DNA from: an uncultured Alphaproteobacteria bacterium
GTDB lineage: Bacteria > Pseudomonadota > Alphaproteobacteria > Rhodobacterales > Rhodobacteraceae
Length of the DNA: 64,000 nucleotides
Assembly: GCA_902576905.1 (NCBI GenBank)
Contig: CACGWW010000002.1
Coordinates: 146,801 to 210,800, forward strand
Direction of reading: 5' to 3'
Below the pieces are notes generated by a model. The model saw only the letters and a program-made list of their open reading frames with translations. It was not told where the DNA came from and made no database searches. How positions within the stretch are numbered: position 1 is the stretch's first letter; each line of letters begins with the position of its first letter. Below are positions 50,324 through 58,337 of the stretch, in pieces. Position numbers and translations under genes: made by a program.

Positions 50324-51595
50324 TCAATAGATTTTCACAAGTGCAATCGTGTCTTTTCTACCTCTAATCTTATAATTTGAAACTCTCTCATTATCCTCTT
50401 TATGCGTCACTTTTTTCTCAAGATCTAAGCTGACGAGGAAGTTAGTATCAAATTCTTTGCACGCATCACAAATTCTGCTAGCTACATTGACAACGTCCCC
50501 TATCACCGCAAACTCCACCCTTTGCTCACTACCCATATTTCCAGCGACACATGGGCCATAATGAATTCCTATGCGATGCTCAATTTTAACAAGTCCCTTT
50601 TTTTCTCTTTCGATATTCCAATCAGAAAGTTTATTATTCATCAATAAGGCACAGTCAAATGCATTTTGCGCGTCGTTTCCATGAGATTTCGGCGTTCCAA
50701 AATTTGCCATAACAGCATCACCTATAAATTTATCCACTGTACCTTTATGTTGAAAAATTGCGTCTACCATTAATGTCTGATATTCACTCAATAATTCCAA
50801 AACCTCTTTTGGTTGCATCTTTTCTGAAAGTTTTGTGAAACCAACAATATCAGTAAACATTACAGCTACCGTTAAATCTCTCGAGCTTTTTTCATTCGCG
50901 TTGTTTGTTGAGCTTTCTATCTCGTCTCTTACATCAGGGGAAAAGTAGCGACTGTAATTCGCTCTTGATTTTTCGAGTTCTACTGTACTTCTGAGCACCC
51001 ATCTATTAAATACTGCAAAAGCTGCAATTGCTACCAAGTACAGCATATACAAGGTTATATAATCAGTAAAAATACCTTGGTTTACTGCATTCCCATCAGT
51101 TGCCAAAAGCTCCCAGTCGTTCGTAAAGTAAAGTTGATCTAGTCGCGTAAAAATAAAATAATCCTTCACAGGTTGGATCAAACTGAGAGCAAGCCAAAGT
51201 AAAATAGCCCATAGTCTTATAAAAAATAATGAAAGCAAGGCAAAGAATGGAAAGATAATAAAGATATGCTCTAATAAACGTCCAGGAGCAATAACCTTAT
51301 CATCTGGCATCTTCAACATATCAAGCTGGTGACCCAGCACCATAATATTAAAACCTAGAAAAATTCCGGGAGCTATTATCGCAATATATTTGTTATAGTT
51401 CGTGACGTCAATTCTGAAAAATCCTAGAGCTACGGATATAAACATTATTAAAGGGCCAGATTTTACCAATAAGTCCTGCTGTATGTCTTCCTTAGGGTAG
51501 GGTAGCTCAGTTATAAACATAAATGCCGACATACCCATCCCGAGGATACAGATAATTTTAGCAAGCCGGATTTCCCATGTGTTCACAACGTCCAT
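50324..51595 (-). CDS. Membrane class III adenylate/guanylate cyclase 2
   Basis: A 423-residue paralogue of cyclase 1: about six helices (10-200), linker RYFSPDVRDEIE (216-227), catalytic domain from about 240. Asp249 and Asp293 (metals), Lys289, Asn370 and Arg374 are conserved, but the position equivalent to Thr367 of cyclase 1 is Ala363 (VEFAVIGD). Since that residue contacts the purine, base preference may differ. It lies between the NTF2-like copy 2 and the mobility genes, all on the minus strand. Confidence 0.9.
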   Translation of the reverse strand: MDVVNTWEIRLAKIICILGMGMSAFMFITELPYPKEDIQQDLLVKSGPLIMFISVALGFFRIDVTNYNKYIAIIAPGIFLGFNIMVLGHQLDMLKMPDDKVIAPGRLLEHIFIIFPFFALLSLFFIRLWAILLWLALSLIQPVKDYFIFTRLDQLYFTNDWELLATDGNAVNQGIFTDYITLYMLYLVAIAAFAVFNRWVLRSTVELEKSRANYSRYFSPDVRDEIESSTNNANEKSSRDLTVAVMFTDIVGFTKLSEKMQPKEVLELLSEYQTLMVDAIFQHKGTVDKFIGDAVMANFGTPKSHGNDAQNAFDCALLMNNKLSDWNIEREKKGLVKIEHRIGIHYGPCVAGNMGSEQRVEFAVIGDVVNVASRICDACKEFDTNFLVSLDLEKKVTHKEDNERVSNYKIRGRKDTIALVKIY

Positions 51596-51638
51596 CTTTT
51601 TTTCCTTATATTGTAAAAGTTACAATTGTATTTTTTAT

Positions 51639-52022
51639 CTAAATTCTAGTGCCCAAATCTCTTGAGTCTATATACTGATTAAGATTGTCCGAAGATTTTT
51701 TCTCAATATCCTCTTTACCCTTTATTAAGCTCAAAAACCTAATAGCTAAGTTAGCTTTTTTAAATAAATCTATCTCCTCGTCATTTAAAGCGTCTGCAAT
51801 AATTTTCTGAGAGGTAATTAATAGGTTTTTATGTGTATGAACAATCTCCGTTAAAATGCGTTCCGTAGCATTCTTTACTGCTTCGTTAAATTTATCATTC
51901 TGCCTCCATCGTGATAGCGTTTCTTCTCTAATCCCAAGTTGCTTAGAAATTAGTGATGCTTTCACACCAGTAGCTATTAAATGAATAGCAATAAGTTGAT
52001 TTTCATTGAGTTTTGTTGACAT
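51639..52022 (-). CDS. Small HTH protein (terminase-small-subunit/phBC6A51-like)
   Basis: A 127-residue protein with an N-terminal helix-turn-helix (LIAIHLIATGVKASLISKQLGIREETLSRWRQ) typical of phage small-terminase or IS-type HTH modules, then a long helical region. It overlaps the AlpA-like gene by 20 nt, so both are expressed together. It could be a packaging-type DNA-binding protein of a satellite element or a regulator; no large terminase is present. Confidence 0.65.
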   Translation of the reverse strand: MSTKLNENQLIAIHLIATGVKASLISKQLGIREETLSRWRQNDKFNEAVKNATERILTEIVHTHKNLLITSQKIIADALNDEEIDLFKKANLAIRFLSLIKGKEDIEKKSSDNLNQYIDSRDLGTRI

Positions 52023-52242
52023 TTTGTACCTGTCTTACGGGCTTATGCCCTAGAAAACCTCTTTGTTTTTTTTGCTCATTTATATAGTTTTCAATTTCTC
52101 TCACGTCCCACACGACCTTGTTTGGTCCGAGTGGGAAAGGCTCTGGAAAATTTGAATTTGGTTTAGACCATCGTGTGACGGTTGAGGGACTTATGTTCAG
52201 CATTCTTGCTACTTCTTTTTTACTTATAAAATTGGACTTCAT
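52003..52242 (-). CDS. AlpA-family excisionase/regulator
   Basis: A 79-residue MerR-type winged-helix protein: FISKKEVARMLNISPSTVTRWSKPNSNFP followed by PLGPNKVVWDVREIENYI, the AlpA signature. Such proteins act as recombination-directionality factors and activators in P4-like islands. It is located in front of a region rich in inverted repeats (52296-52379) and in the same direction as the integrase. Confidence 0.85.
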   Translation of the reverse strand: MKSNFISKKEVARMLNISPSTVTRWSKPNSNFPEPFPLGPNKVVWDVREIENYINEQKKQRGFLGHKPVRQVQNVNKTQ

Positions 52243-52295
52243 AATAAAGATTCCTCTTTAAATAATTAAAATTTAAAACTTGAAACCTTCGCCAC

Positions 52296-52379
52296 TAGAT
52301 TAATAATCTATCCCGAAGTAAGAGCACATTATTGTGCGTGTTGAAATCCTCACACCCTAGGGTTTCGCCTTGCCGTGAG
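52296..52379. promoter_or_regulatory. Cluster of inverted repeats upstream of AlpA gene
   Basis: Three elements within 84 bp: TAGATT-AAT-AATCTA (52296-52310), GCACA-TTAT-TGTGC (52324-52337) and CTCAC...GTGAG (52349-52379) enclosing the palindrome CCCTAGGG (52355-52362). They lie in the 231-bp gap between the AlpA and AhpD-like genes. They may be operators for AlpA/HTH proteins or a structured small RNA, as in P4-type control regions; neither is shown. Confidence 0.4.
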
Positions 52380-52473
52380 TAAGCCGCAAATTAATGCGTA
52401 GGTCAATAGTTCCTTAATAATAGCATTTAGTTTTTTATAAATAAAGACCAAACAATGTCTTTTTTACATAAAC

Positions 52474-52884
52474 CTACTTTTTTTCTTCGTGATCAAATTC
52501 TTTATCAATTGGTACTTTTATTCCATTAAGAAGTTGGTTCGTTCTACCCGCGAGCGACACAATTGATAAGAACTCTGCATATTGTTCATCATCCATTCCT
52601 TTTGCTCTGGCAGCTGCGGTGTGCGAATGTATGCAATATTCGCAGCTATTTGCTATGGACACAGCGGCATAGATTAGTTCCTTTGTCATTGGGTCTAGTT
52701 TGCTTGGTGTTGCCATTACTGCTTTTACATCGCGCCACGTATTCTCAAGTAAGCTCTCGTCAAAGGCAAGGTAGTGCCATAGGTTATTTATAAAATCGCT
52801 TCTTCGTGTGGTACGGATGTCATCAAAGACCGCTTTGACTCGTGGGTTTGCTTCAGGATTTTCAGGCGGTGATATAGTCGACAT
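52474..52884 (-). CDS. AhpD/carboxymuconolactone-decarboxylase-like protein
   Basis: A 136-residue helical protein with the redox motif Glu...CEYCIHSH (CxxC followed by His), typical of AhpD-like alkylhydroperoxidases. Flanking segments LDPMTKELIYAAVSIANS and GRTNQLLNG also fit. It lies between integrase and AlpA, so it is an accessory gene inside the mobility block. Likely peroxide or other redox function; substrate unknown. Confidence 0.85.
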   Translation of the reverse strand: MSTISPPENPEANPRVKAVFDDIRTTRRSDFINNLWHYLAFDESLLENTWRDVKAVMATPSKLDPMTKELIYAAVSIANSCEYCIHSHTAAARAKGMDDEQYAEFLSIVSLAGRTNQLLNGIKVPIDKEFDHEEKK

Positions 52885-52955
52885 TGGGTGGCCTTTCTCT
52901 TTGTATTTTGTATTAGCTTTAACATTTCGTTTTGTGCATCACAAATTTATGCGTA

Positions 52956-54128
52956 CTACGACAGTATATATTTCTCCCAATCGTTCATAATAATTTTTCT
53001 TTGCTCTAGTAAATTTGACCGCATATAAGCTTTTTCCACTTTATCTGGCAATTGCTGTGCTTGTGAGAACTTAATGGCATAATGTTGGTATTTTCCCTGT
53101 TCTTCTGCCCAGGTTCTAAATGTTGACCGAAAGCCATGATTTGTGATTTTGAAGTGCGGAAATCGCTTTTTTACAAATACGAGCATAGCCCCATTGGATA
53201 TATGGCGTCCTGTTCCAAGGTTGGTAAACACAAATTCATGATTATGCTTCTGTCGCATTAATGCAATAATCGATAAGGCCTCATTTGACAACGGAACCGT
53301 ATGTTCTTTTCGTGCCTTCATATTTTGATAGGGAAGCGTCCATAGCTTTTTCTTGAGATTGAATTGTTCAAACTTTGCTTTGATGACTTCACTTGTCCGA
53401 GAGGCTGTTAAAATCAACAACCGCAATGCATATGCCGAGACCACATCATATTCACAAAGCTGTTTATAAAAACGTTGAATTTTTTCGTGCGGTAAAGAGG
53501 GGTGATGCGTAATCTTTTGGATTTTATAGGGGTCTGACATAACCTCTTGTAACCCTCCTCTCCATAAGGCTGGATTATCTCTGTCATACCATTTCTTTAC
53601 TTTTGCAAACCCAAAAATTCTGAATAATCTTTGTTGTAGTCTCCGTGCCGTCTCGGTTTTCGATGACCAAATGGGTAATAAAAGCAAATGAATATCGTCC
53701 ATATTAATATCACTCAGTGGCTTTTTATCTAAATAAGGGACAGCATAATTCGTTATTGTGCTCCGCCATTGCTGTTCACTTTTGGCGTTTGTCCATTCAT
53801 CTTTCTTTTTTGTTGAAATATAAATGTCAGCAATTTCGGAAAACTTTTTGTTTTGTTGCTGTCTTAAAACCTCCGCTCTATTCTTTTCGTCTATCGGGTC
53901 AATATTCTTTTTCAGTAATTGCTTGTTGCTGAGGGCATGCTGGCGGGCATCGAAAAGGGAGACGTCTGGGAACCGCCCTAACCCCATCTCTCGTGATTTT
54001 TTGTGTGCCCTATAGCGAAAGCTCCATTTACCTTTTCCTTTGCTCGAAATTGAAATATACAGGCCATTGCCATCATGGTATTTGCCCTTCGGCAATACAA
54101 CTAATTGTTTTGCGTTTAATCGTTTCAT
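52956..54128 (-). CDS. int: Tyrosine recombinase (P4-type integrase)
   Basis: Site-specific integrase of 390 residues from ATG 54128 (MKRLNAKQLVVLPKGKYHDG), with GGAG 5 nt upstream; TTG 54146 is less likely. The N-terminal DUF4102-like arm-binding domain (DGNGLYISISSKGKGKWSFRYR) precedes a SAM-like core-binding domain. The catalytic residues are Arg in LTASRTSEVIKA, His-x-x-Arg in NHGFRSTFRTW and Tyr in EKAYMRSNLLEQ. It is 143 bp from the tRNA-Ser gene that serves as target. The right-hand 25-bp repeat overlaps its 5' leader, so arm-site binding could autoregulate it. Confidence 0.93.
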   Translation of the reverse strand: MKRLNAKQLVVLPKGKYHDGNGLYISISSKGKGKWSFRYRAHKKSREMGLGRFPDVSLFDARQHALSNKQLLKKNIDPIDEKNRAEVLRQQQNKKFSEIADIYISTKKKDEWTNAKSEQQWRSTITNYAVPYLDKKPLSDINMDDIHLLLLPIWSSKTETARRLQQRLFRIFGFAKVKKWYDRDNPALWRGGLQEVMSDPYKIQKITHHPSLPHEKIQRFYKQLCEYDVVSAYALRLLILTASRTSEVIKAKFEQFNLKKKLWTLPYQNMKARKEHTVPLSNEALSIIALMRQKHNHEFVFTNLGTGRHISNGAMLVFVKKRFPHFKITNHGFRSTFRTWAEEQGKYQHYAIKFSQAQQLPDKVEKAYMRSNLLEQRKIIMNDWEKYILS

Positions 54129-54136
54129 GTCATCTC

Positions 54137-54161
54137 CAGTCCACAACTCGGTCTACAAAGT
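54137..54161. repeat. Right copy of 25-bp imperfect repeat (candidate integrase arm site)
   Basis: Ungapped match of 20/25 to 46278-46302. It lies between the integrase start (54128) and the tRNA-Ser repeat. Two AGTCYACAA-like half-units are spaced 13 bp apart. Confidence 0.55.
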
Positions 54162-54270
54162 GGGTTGATTTAAGATGATGTATTATGAATTAGCGTGAAG
54201 GGCTTACGTCAACAACTTCGCTTGTTTCTTTGGGTTTATGACACAGGGTGACATAAGGAAGTTAGGTTAG

Positions 54271-54282
54271 TGGCGGAGAGAC
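54271..54282. repeat. attR-like direct repeat within tRNA-Ser 3' end
   Basis: TGGCGGAGAGAC, the complement of the last 12 nt (including CCA) of the tRNA-Ser gene, identical to 46205-46216. Insertion here leaves the tRNA intact. Confidence 0.78.
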
Positions 54283-54360
54283 AGGGATTCGAACCCTGGA
54301 GACGGTTTCCCGCCTACACACTTTCCAGGCGTGCGCCTTCGACCACTCGGCCACCTCTCC
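54271..54360 (-). tRNA. tRNA-Ser (anticodon GGA)
   Basis: The reverse complement folds as a 90-nt class II tRNA: acceptor GGAGAGG pairing with the 3' CTCTCC segment, D-arm GGCCGAGTGGTCGAAGGC, anticodon loop CTGGAAA with anticodon GGA, a long variable arm (GGCGGGAAACCGTC), T-arm GGGTTCGAATCCC and encoded CCA. It serves as the island's integration site and is reconstituted by the insertion. Confidence 0.95.
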
Positions 54361-54388
54361 AGTACTAACAGCATTCTACGTATTTTTA

Positions 54389-55117
54389 TTAATCTTGCAA
54401 GACAACCGAAACGCGTCTATTCATTCGGCCCTTTTTTTCCACTTTTGAAATAAGTAGCTTACCTATCTCTCCAGTTGACTTTACATGAGTCCCCCCACAA
54501 GGCTGTAAATCAATAACATTATCGGAGCTGCCTATCCTTACTAGCCGGACAAAGTCAACATTTTGTGGGGGTTTCACTGACATTGTTTTTATGAGTTGTG
54601 GGGTTTCTCTTAGTTCTTTTTGTGAAATTAGATCATAAGACACAGCATAGTCTGCTTCTACCATAGAATTCAATCTATCAGTAATTTCATCCTTATTAGG
54701 TGAATCCGGCATATCAAAATCCACGCGACCTTTTTCAAAAGTTATTTGTCCTCCTGTTACGGGGAAAGGAAGACATACAGACAACAAGTGAAGTGCGGTG
54801 TGTGTTTTCATATATTTGTATCTAATATCCCAAGCCAACCTTTGGGTTACTTTAGTTCCCTCCTTCAATTCGGTAATAGATTCCGCATCGTCAATTTTAA
54901 TGTAAACCTCGTCCTCTGGCCCCTTAACGGTATCAATTATCTTAAAATGGATTCCGTTTACTGAAATAGTACCAGAGTCTCCTGGCTGACCTCCCCCCCT
55001 TGGATAAAAAATTGGCTCGTCTAGTTTGATACCAAGCTCAGTAGATACACCAATAATTCTAGCTTCATGTTCTTTTTTATAGGGGGCTTTATTATAAACA
55101 AATTCTTGATCACTCAT
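54389..55117 (-). CDS. alaX: Alanyl-tRNA editing protein AlaX
   Basis: Trans-editing hydrolase removing Ser (or Gly) from mischarged tRNA-Ala. It has 242 residues. The zinc-binding motif THTALHLLS (HxxxH) and the distal [14 protein letters not shown] (CxxxH) are intact, and the N-terminal [13 protein letters not shown] shows the AlaRS-type second domain. The start overlaps the MscS gene stop as ATGA. The stop is 28 bp from tRNA-Ser. Confidence 0.92.
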   Translation of the reverse strand: MSDQEFVYNKAPYKKEHEARIIGVSTELGIKLDEPIFYPRGGGQPGDSGTISVNGIHFKIIDTVKGPEDEVYIKIDDAESITELKEGTKVTQRLAWDIRYKYMKTHTALHLLSVCLPFPVTGGQITFEKGRVDFDMPDSPNKDEITDRLNSMVEADYAVSYDLISQKELRETPQLIKTMSVKPPQNVDFVRLVRIGSSDNVIDLQPCGGTHVKSTGEIGKLLISKVEKKGRMNRRVSVVLQD

Positions 55118-57453
55118 TTTGTATTATCCATCTTAACCGATATTCTTTTTTGGATATTAGAATTTAAGTTACTTTTTATATTTAAATCTCTTTGCGGAAA
55201 TGGGATCTCGATACCCTCTTTTTTAAATAATTCAAAAATGGAATAATGCAGCTCTGATCTGACTTGAAACATATAATTTTTATCTCTTACATAAATAATC
55301 AAATCAAAATCTAGTGAACTATCTCCAAATTGCTGAAACCTTACAAATGGCTCCGGGCTTTTAAGAGCCATCTCATGACTTTTTCCAACTTTCAGTAATA
55401 ATCTCTCTACCCTTTTTGGGTCAGTATCATAGGAAACACCTACTGATACCCGTACCCTGCCGGTCTCATTACTATGGGTCCAATTCAGAACGGACCCTGC
55501 GATTAATTCAGAGTTTGGAACAACAACCATCGCTCGATCGAATGTTTCGATTTGCGTTGAACGAACGGATATCTTTTTGACAGTGCCTGAGAAACCTGAA
55601 GCTTCTATCCAATCACCTTCTTTTATGGGTCTCTCGACAAGCAAAATAATTCCGGAAACAAAATTTGATACAATAGTTTGCAGACCAAAACCAATCCCTA
55701 CACTAAGAGCTCCAGCAACAATGGCGATACTTGACAAATTGAATCCAATTGAAGATAAGGCAATCACAGCTGCCAATGTGTAACCAATATACCCAACACC
55801 AGACACTAACGCATTTTGACTTCCTTTATCCATTTTTGTTTTGGGTAACACAGTAATCTTTACAATTCTCTGAATGACCGTTGTTGCAAAGTAACCTAGA
55901 CCGAATATTACACCAAAATTCAGAATAGAGGTAGGCGTTAAATTAACATCTCCTAGAGTTAAACCTTCGTTAAATCTCACCCATAGCTCCACATATCGTG
56001 AAAACTCAACTCCTAGAGCTAGACCCATAAGCAAGAGAGTCCCAATAAAACTAAGCAAGCTAAAACCCATAAAATATGGATTGGTGTCATTATTTTTCTT
56101 TTTCTTTTCCGACAAAAACAGTGTGCGTAAGAAAAAGTCGATCAAAACTGCCAGGATGATTATACCCGTTATATAACTCATCACTTTAATTATCTCAAAG
56201 GCAATTAGGAGATAGCCAAAAATACCTCCTATTAAAAAAACCCAAGTCAGAGCAATGGCTACTTTGGCAATAAAATCGACTGACAAATAGCTTAAGCCCC
56301 TCTTCTTATCTGGCAGAAGGCTGGCTAACGAAAAAATAAGAGTTTGTACACTTCTCAAACCATAATTAAATACACTCGCAATTATTACTAAACCTATAGC
56401 ATTTAAGGTTACCTCAGCTTCGAGGGAAAGATATGACCTCTCGGTCAAGTAGCTGATAATTGTGAAAAACCCCAAGGCAATAGCTATGCAAAATATTGCT
56501 ACCTGTAACCGTGAAAGATCAGGGGTGTAACCAAAATTATCATTTGATAATCGGTATTTTGCTTCTGCAACAACTGTTCTAAGAAAATTTCCAAGTAGGA
56601 AAATTAAAGCTGCCATAGGCAAAGCGTCAATTAATATTGGAAGCCCATAATTTCCACCAAGACTTTGAAGAAAATTGATTATCAACGTAGTAGCAATCAC
56701 TTGAACAACTAATCTAAGAAAAGGGTTTAAAAAAATCAGCGTATTGTTATTTTTTATTTTCGATGAAATAACTTTGTTGCCGAATACAATTATATTTTTT
56801 TGGAAAACAAGTATAATTAAGCCAATGAAAAAACTTATTACCGGAAGGAGTGAAACTGACAACAGCCTAATCCACCTTCCTTGAGTATTGAAATTTTTAT
56901 ACAAATCAACTGCAAAATTTCCAATTAAACTTGCGAAATCAGACGCTCCCTGAGCATACGTAGTGGGTAACAAAACAAGTTGATTAAATGAAAAAAACCT
57001 TTCATTGAATCTCACTTTCTTTAATGCATCAATTTCTTTGATCAGTCTTTCTGCTCTTCTCAGAGAAAGCTTTGTATTAGCCAACTGAAATGTAGTTTTT
57101 TCAAGAGTACTTATTAGTTTTTGCCGCTTCAACGAAATATATGTCCCTTGTATGGCACTTTCTGAAACTAAATCATCAATAAGCTTTAACTCTCCTTTTT
57201 GAATTAGATACTTGTTATTTATCTCTTTTTGCAAAAGAAGAGCTTTATTTCTATCTTCAAATAAATCAGCTCTCAAGTAACTCAGAGATTCATTTGATGC
57301 TTCTCCCTTAGACAGTATATCGGTGGCTCTTGACGCGTTTTTGTTGAAGCTATCAAAAATAATTTCAAGCGTTTCTCCTCTTACATTTAATGGGCTAAGG
57401 AAGAGAAATAAAGCAGCAAATAACAAAGTTAATAGCTTGTTTAATATACTCAT
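55114..57453 (-). CDS. Large MscS-type mechanosensitive channel (DUF3772-type)
   Basis: A 779-residue membrane protein: signal peptide (residues 1-26), a periplasmic helical/coiled-coil domain (about 30-160), eleven or so hydrophobic helices, then the MscS pore and beta domain. GALSVGIGFGLQTIVSNFVSGIIL is pore helix TM3, and PIKEGDWIEASGFSGTVKKISVRSTQIET is the beta domain. It protects against hypo-osmotic shock by gating under membrane tension. It is followed by alaX with a 4-nt overlap. Confidence 0.9.
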   Translation of the reverse strand: MSILNKLLTLLFAALFLFLSPLNVRGETLEIIFDSFNKNASRATDILSKGEASNESLSYLRADLFEDRNKALLLQKEINNKYLIQKGELKLIDDLVSESAIQGTYISLKRQKLISTLEKTTFQLANTKLSLRRAERLIKEIDALKKVRFNERFFSFNQLVLLPTTYAQGASDFASLIGNFAVDLYKNFNTQGRWIRLLSVSLLPVISFFIGLIILVFQKNIIVFGNKVISSKIKNNNTLIFLNPFLRLVVQVIATTLIINFLQSLGGNYGLPILIDALPMAALIFLLGNFLRTVVAEAKYRLSNDNFGYTPDLSRLQVAIFCIAIALGFFTIISYLTERSYLSLEAEVTLNAIGLVIIASVFNYGLRSVQTLIFSLASLLPDKKRGLSYLSVDFIAKVAIALTWVFLIGGIFGYLLIAFEIIKVMSYITGIIILAVLIDFFLRTLFLSEKKKKNNDTNPYFMGFSLLSFIGTLLLMGLALGVEFSRYVELWVRFNEGLTLGDVNLTPTSILNFGVIFGLGYFATTVIQRIVKITVLPKTKMDKGSQNALVSGVGYIGYTLAAVIALSSIGFNLSSIAIVAGALSVGIGFGLQTIVSNFVSGIILLVERPIKEGDWIEASGFSGTVKKISVRSTQIETFDRAMVVVPNSELIAGSVLNWTHSNETGRVRVSVGVSYDTDPKRVERLLLKVGKSHEMALKSPEPFVRFQQFGDSSLDFDLIIYVRDKNYMFQVRSELHYSIFELFKKEGIEIPFPQRDLNIKSNLNSNIQKRISVKMDNTK

Positions 57454-57659
57454 AGATTGAACTTACCTACCTTAAAGAGGATTAACAATAGTTACTTTAA
57501 ATTCCAAAATTGATCCAATTCATACAGTTTCCTCAGTAAATTTCCACGATTTTTTTATTTGTAAGCGGGTATCAATAAATGTGTAAATTGATGCAATCGA
57601 AATAATATAGTATTACTACTTAAACATGGTTATTAATTTTAACAGGAATTTTTAACAAA

Positions 57660-58337
57660 ATGGAAAGAAGGCATTTCCTAATTTCAAGCATTTTGTCGTT
57701 AGGCTTGATTTCGCAGCAAGCGTATGGTTCAATACCAAATTCTTCTGTAAACTTTGATGTACTATTAAATGATGAAATAGTTGGTTATTCAAATCTAACC
57801 CATAAAAAGCTTAAAGATGGTTTAGAAGTCCTAATTGACGTTGAGATAAGGCCAAAATTTTTGGGGCTAAAATTTATGAAATATACTTTAAAAAACCGTG
57901 AGGTTTGGAAAAAGAAAAAGCTAATGTCCATAGATGCTAATTCATCTTGGTTTGGGAAAAGATATTATGTAAAAGGCCAAAGGGAAAAAGGCGGTTTTAG
58001 AATTGAAGGATCAGCTTTTTCAGGGGTTATCAAAGACACCTTTGCCACGACAAGTTATTTCACTCCAGAGTTTTTAAAAAGAAGGATTTGGGTTAGTACA
58101 CAGGATGGTACACCTCTAGAAATAAAAACTCGAAAGTTGAGAAATAGAAAAGTATCCTTTAATGATAAAGAATACTCGGTAACAGAATGGGAGATATCGG
58201 GCGATTTGGAATTAACCCTGCAATATGATCAACACAAAAATTGGATTGGGAGTGGTTTTACTGTTGGAAACTATCCAGCTCGTTTCATTTTGAATAACAG
58301 AAAAAATAATATCCACAAAATATGGCAAAATAGTTGA
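57660..58337 (+). CDS. DUF6134-type exported protein
   Basis: A 225-residue protein with a Tat-like signal (MERRHFLISSILSLGLISQQ, cleavage near AYG-S), so probably periplasmic. The rest is beta-rich (VNFDVLLNDEIVGYSNLTHK, and later GNYPARFILNN), resembling the DUF6134 domain of unknown function. Its TGA overlaps the TTG start of the SDR gene, so they form a unit. It is at the edge of the photo-oxidative-stress-type cluster; a role in membrane lipid homeostasis is inference. Confidence 0.75.
   Translation: MERRHFLISSILSLGLISQQAYGSIPNSSVNFDVLLNDEIVGYSNLTHKKLKDGLEVLIDVEIRPKFLGLKFMKYTLKNREVWKKKKLMSIDANSSWFGKRYYVKGQREKGGFRIEGSAFSGVIKDTFATTSYFTPEFLKRRIWVSTQDGTPLEIKTRKLRNRKVSFNDKEYSVTEWEISGDLELTLQYDQHKNWIGSGFTVGNYPARFILNNRKNNIHKIWQNS

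Larger units (their letters stand above)
46205..54282. mobile_element. Integrative genomic island in tRNA-Ser(GGA)
   Basis: About 8.1 kb bounded by a 12-bp direct repeat of the tRNA-Ser 3' end (46205-46216 and 54271-54282). The integrase gene lies just inside the tRNA. Inside are integrase, AlpA-like excisionase and a small HTH/terminase-small-like gene as backbone. The cargo comprises two membrane nucleotide cyclases, two THTFHS-family proteins, two NTF2-like proteins, small membrane ORFs, decayed or recoded genes and an AhpD-like protein. Gene density and coding regularity drop sharply compared with both flanks. The layout recalls small satellite-type elements, but no primase, capsid or packaging gene is seen, so it is best called an integrative element. 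Boundaries are inferred from the repeat and not tested against an empty site. Confidence 0.82.

Noticed and set aside
46370..51595. Pycsar-like anti-phage system (cyclase plus membrane effector)
   Set aside because: The cyclases are canonical membrane class III types with adenylate-type residues, and no protein with a cyclic-nucleotide-binding domain or effector domain is present. The small 71-residue membrane ORF alone is not enough.
51639..54128. A phage-inducible satellite (PICI-type) designation for the island
   Set aside because: Integrase, AlpA and a small-terminase-like HTH protein fit, but there is no primase/replication gene or packaging module, so the stronger label is not justified.
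57511..57542. Sigma-E (ChrR-type) promoter TGATCC upstream of the DUF6134 gene
   Set aside because: TGATCC is present at 57511, but the nearest TAA-type -10 (TAAATT at 57537) is 20 nt away instead of about 17-18 and the match is poor.
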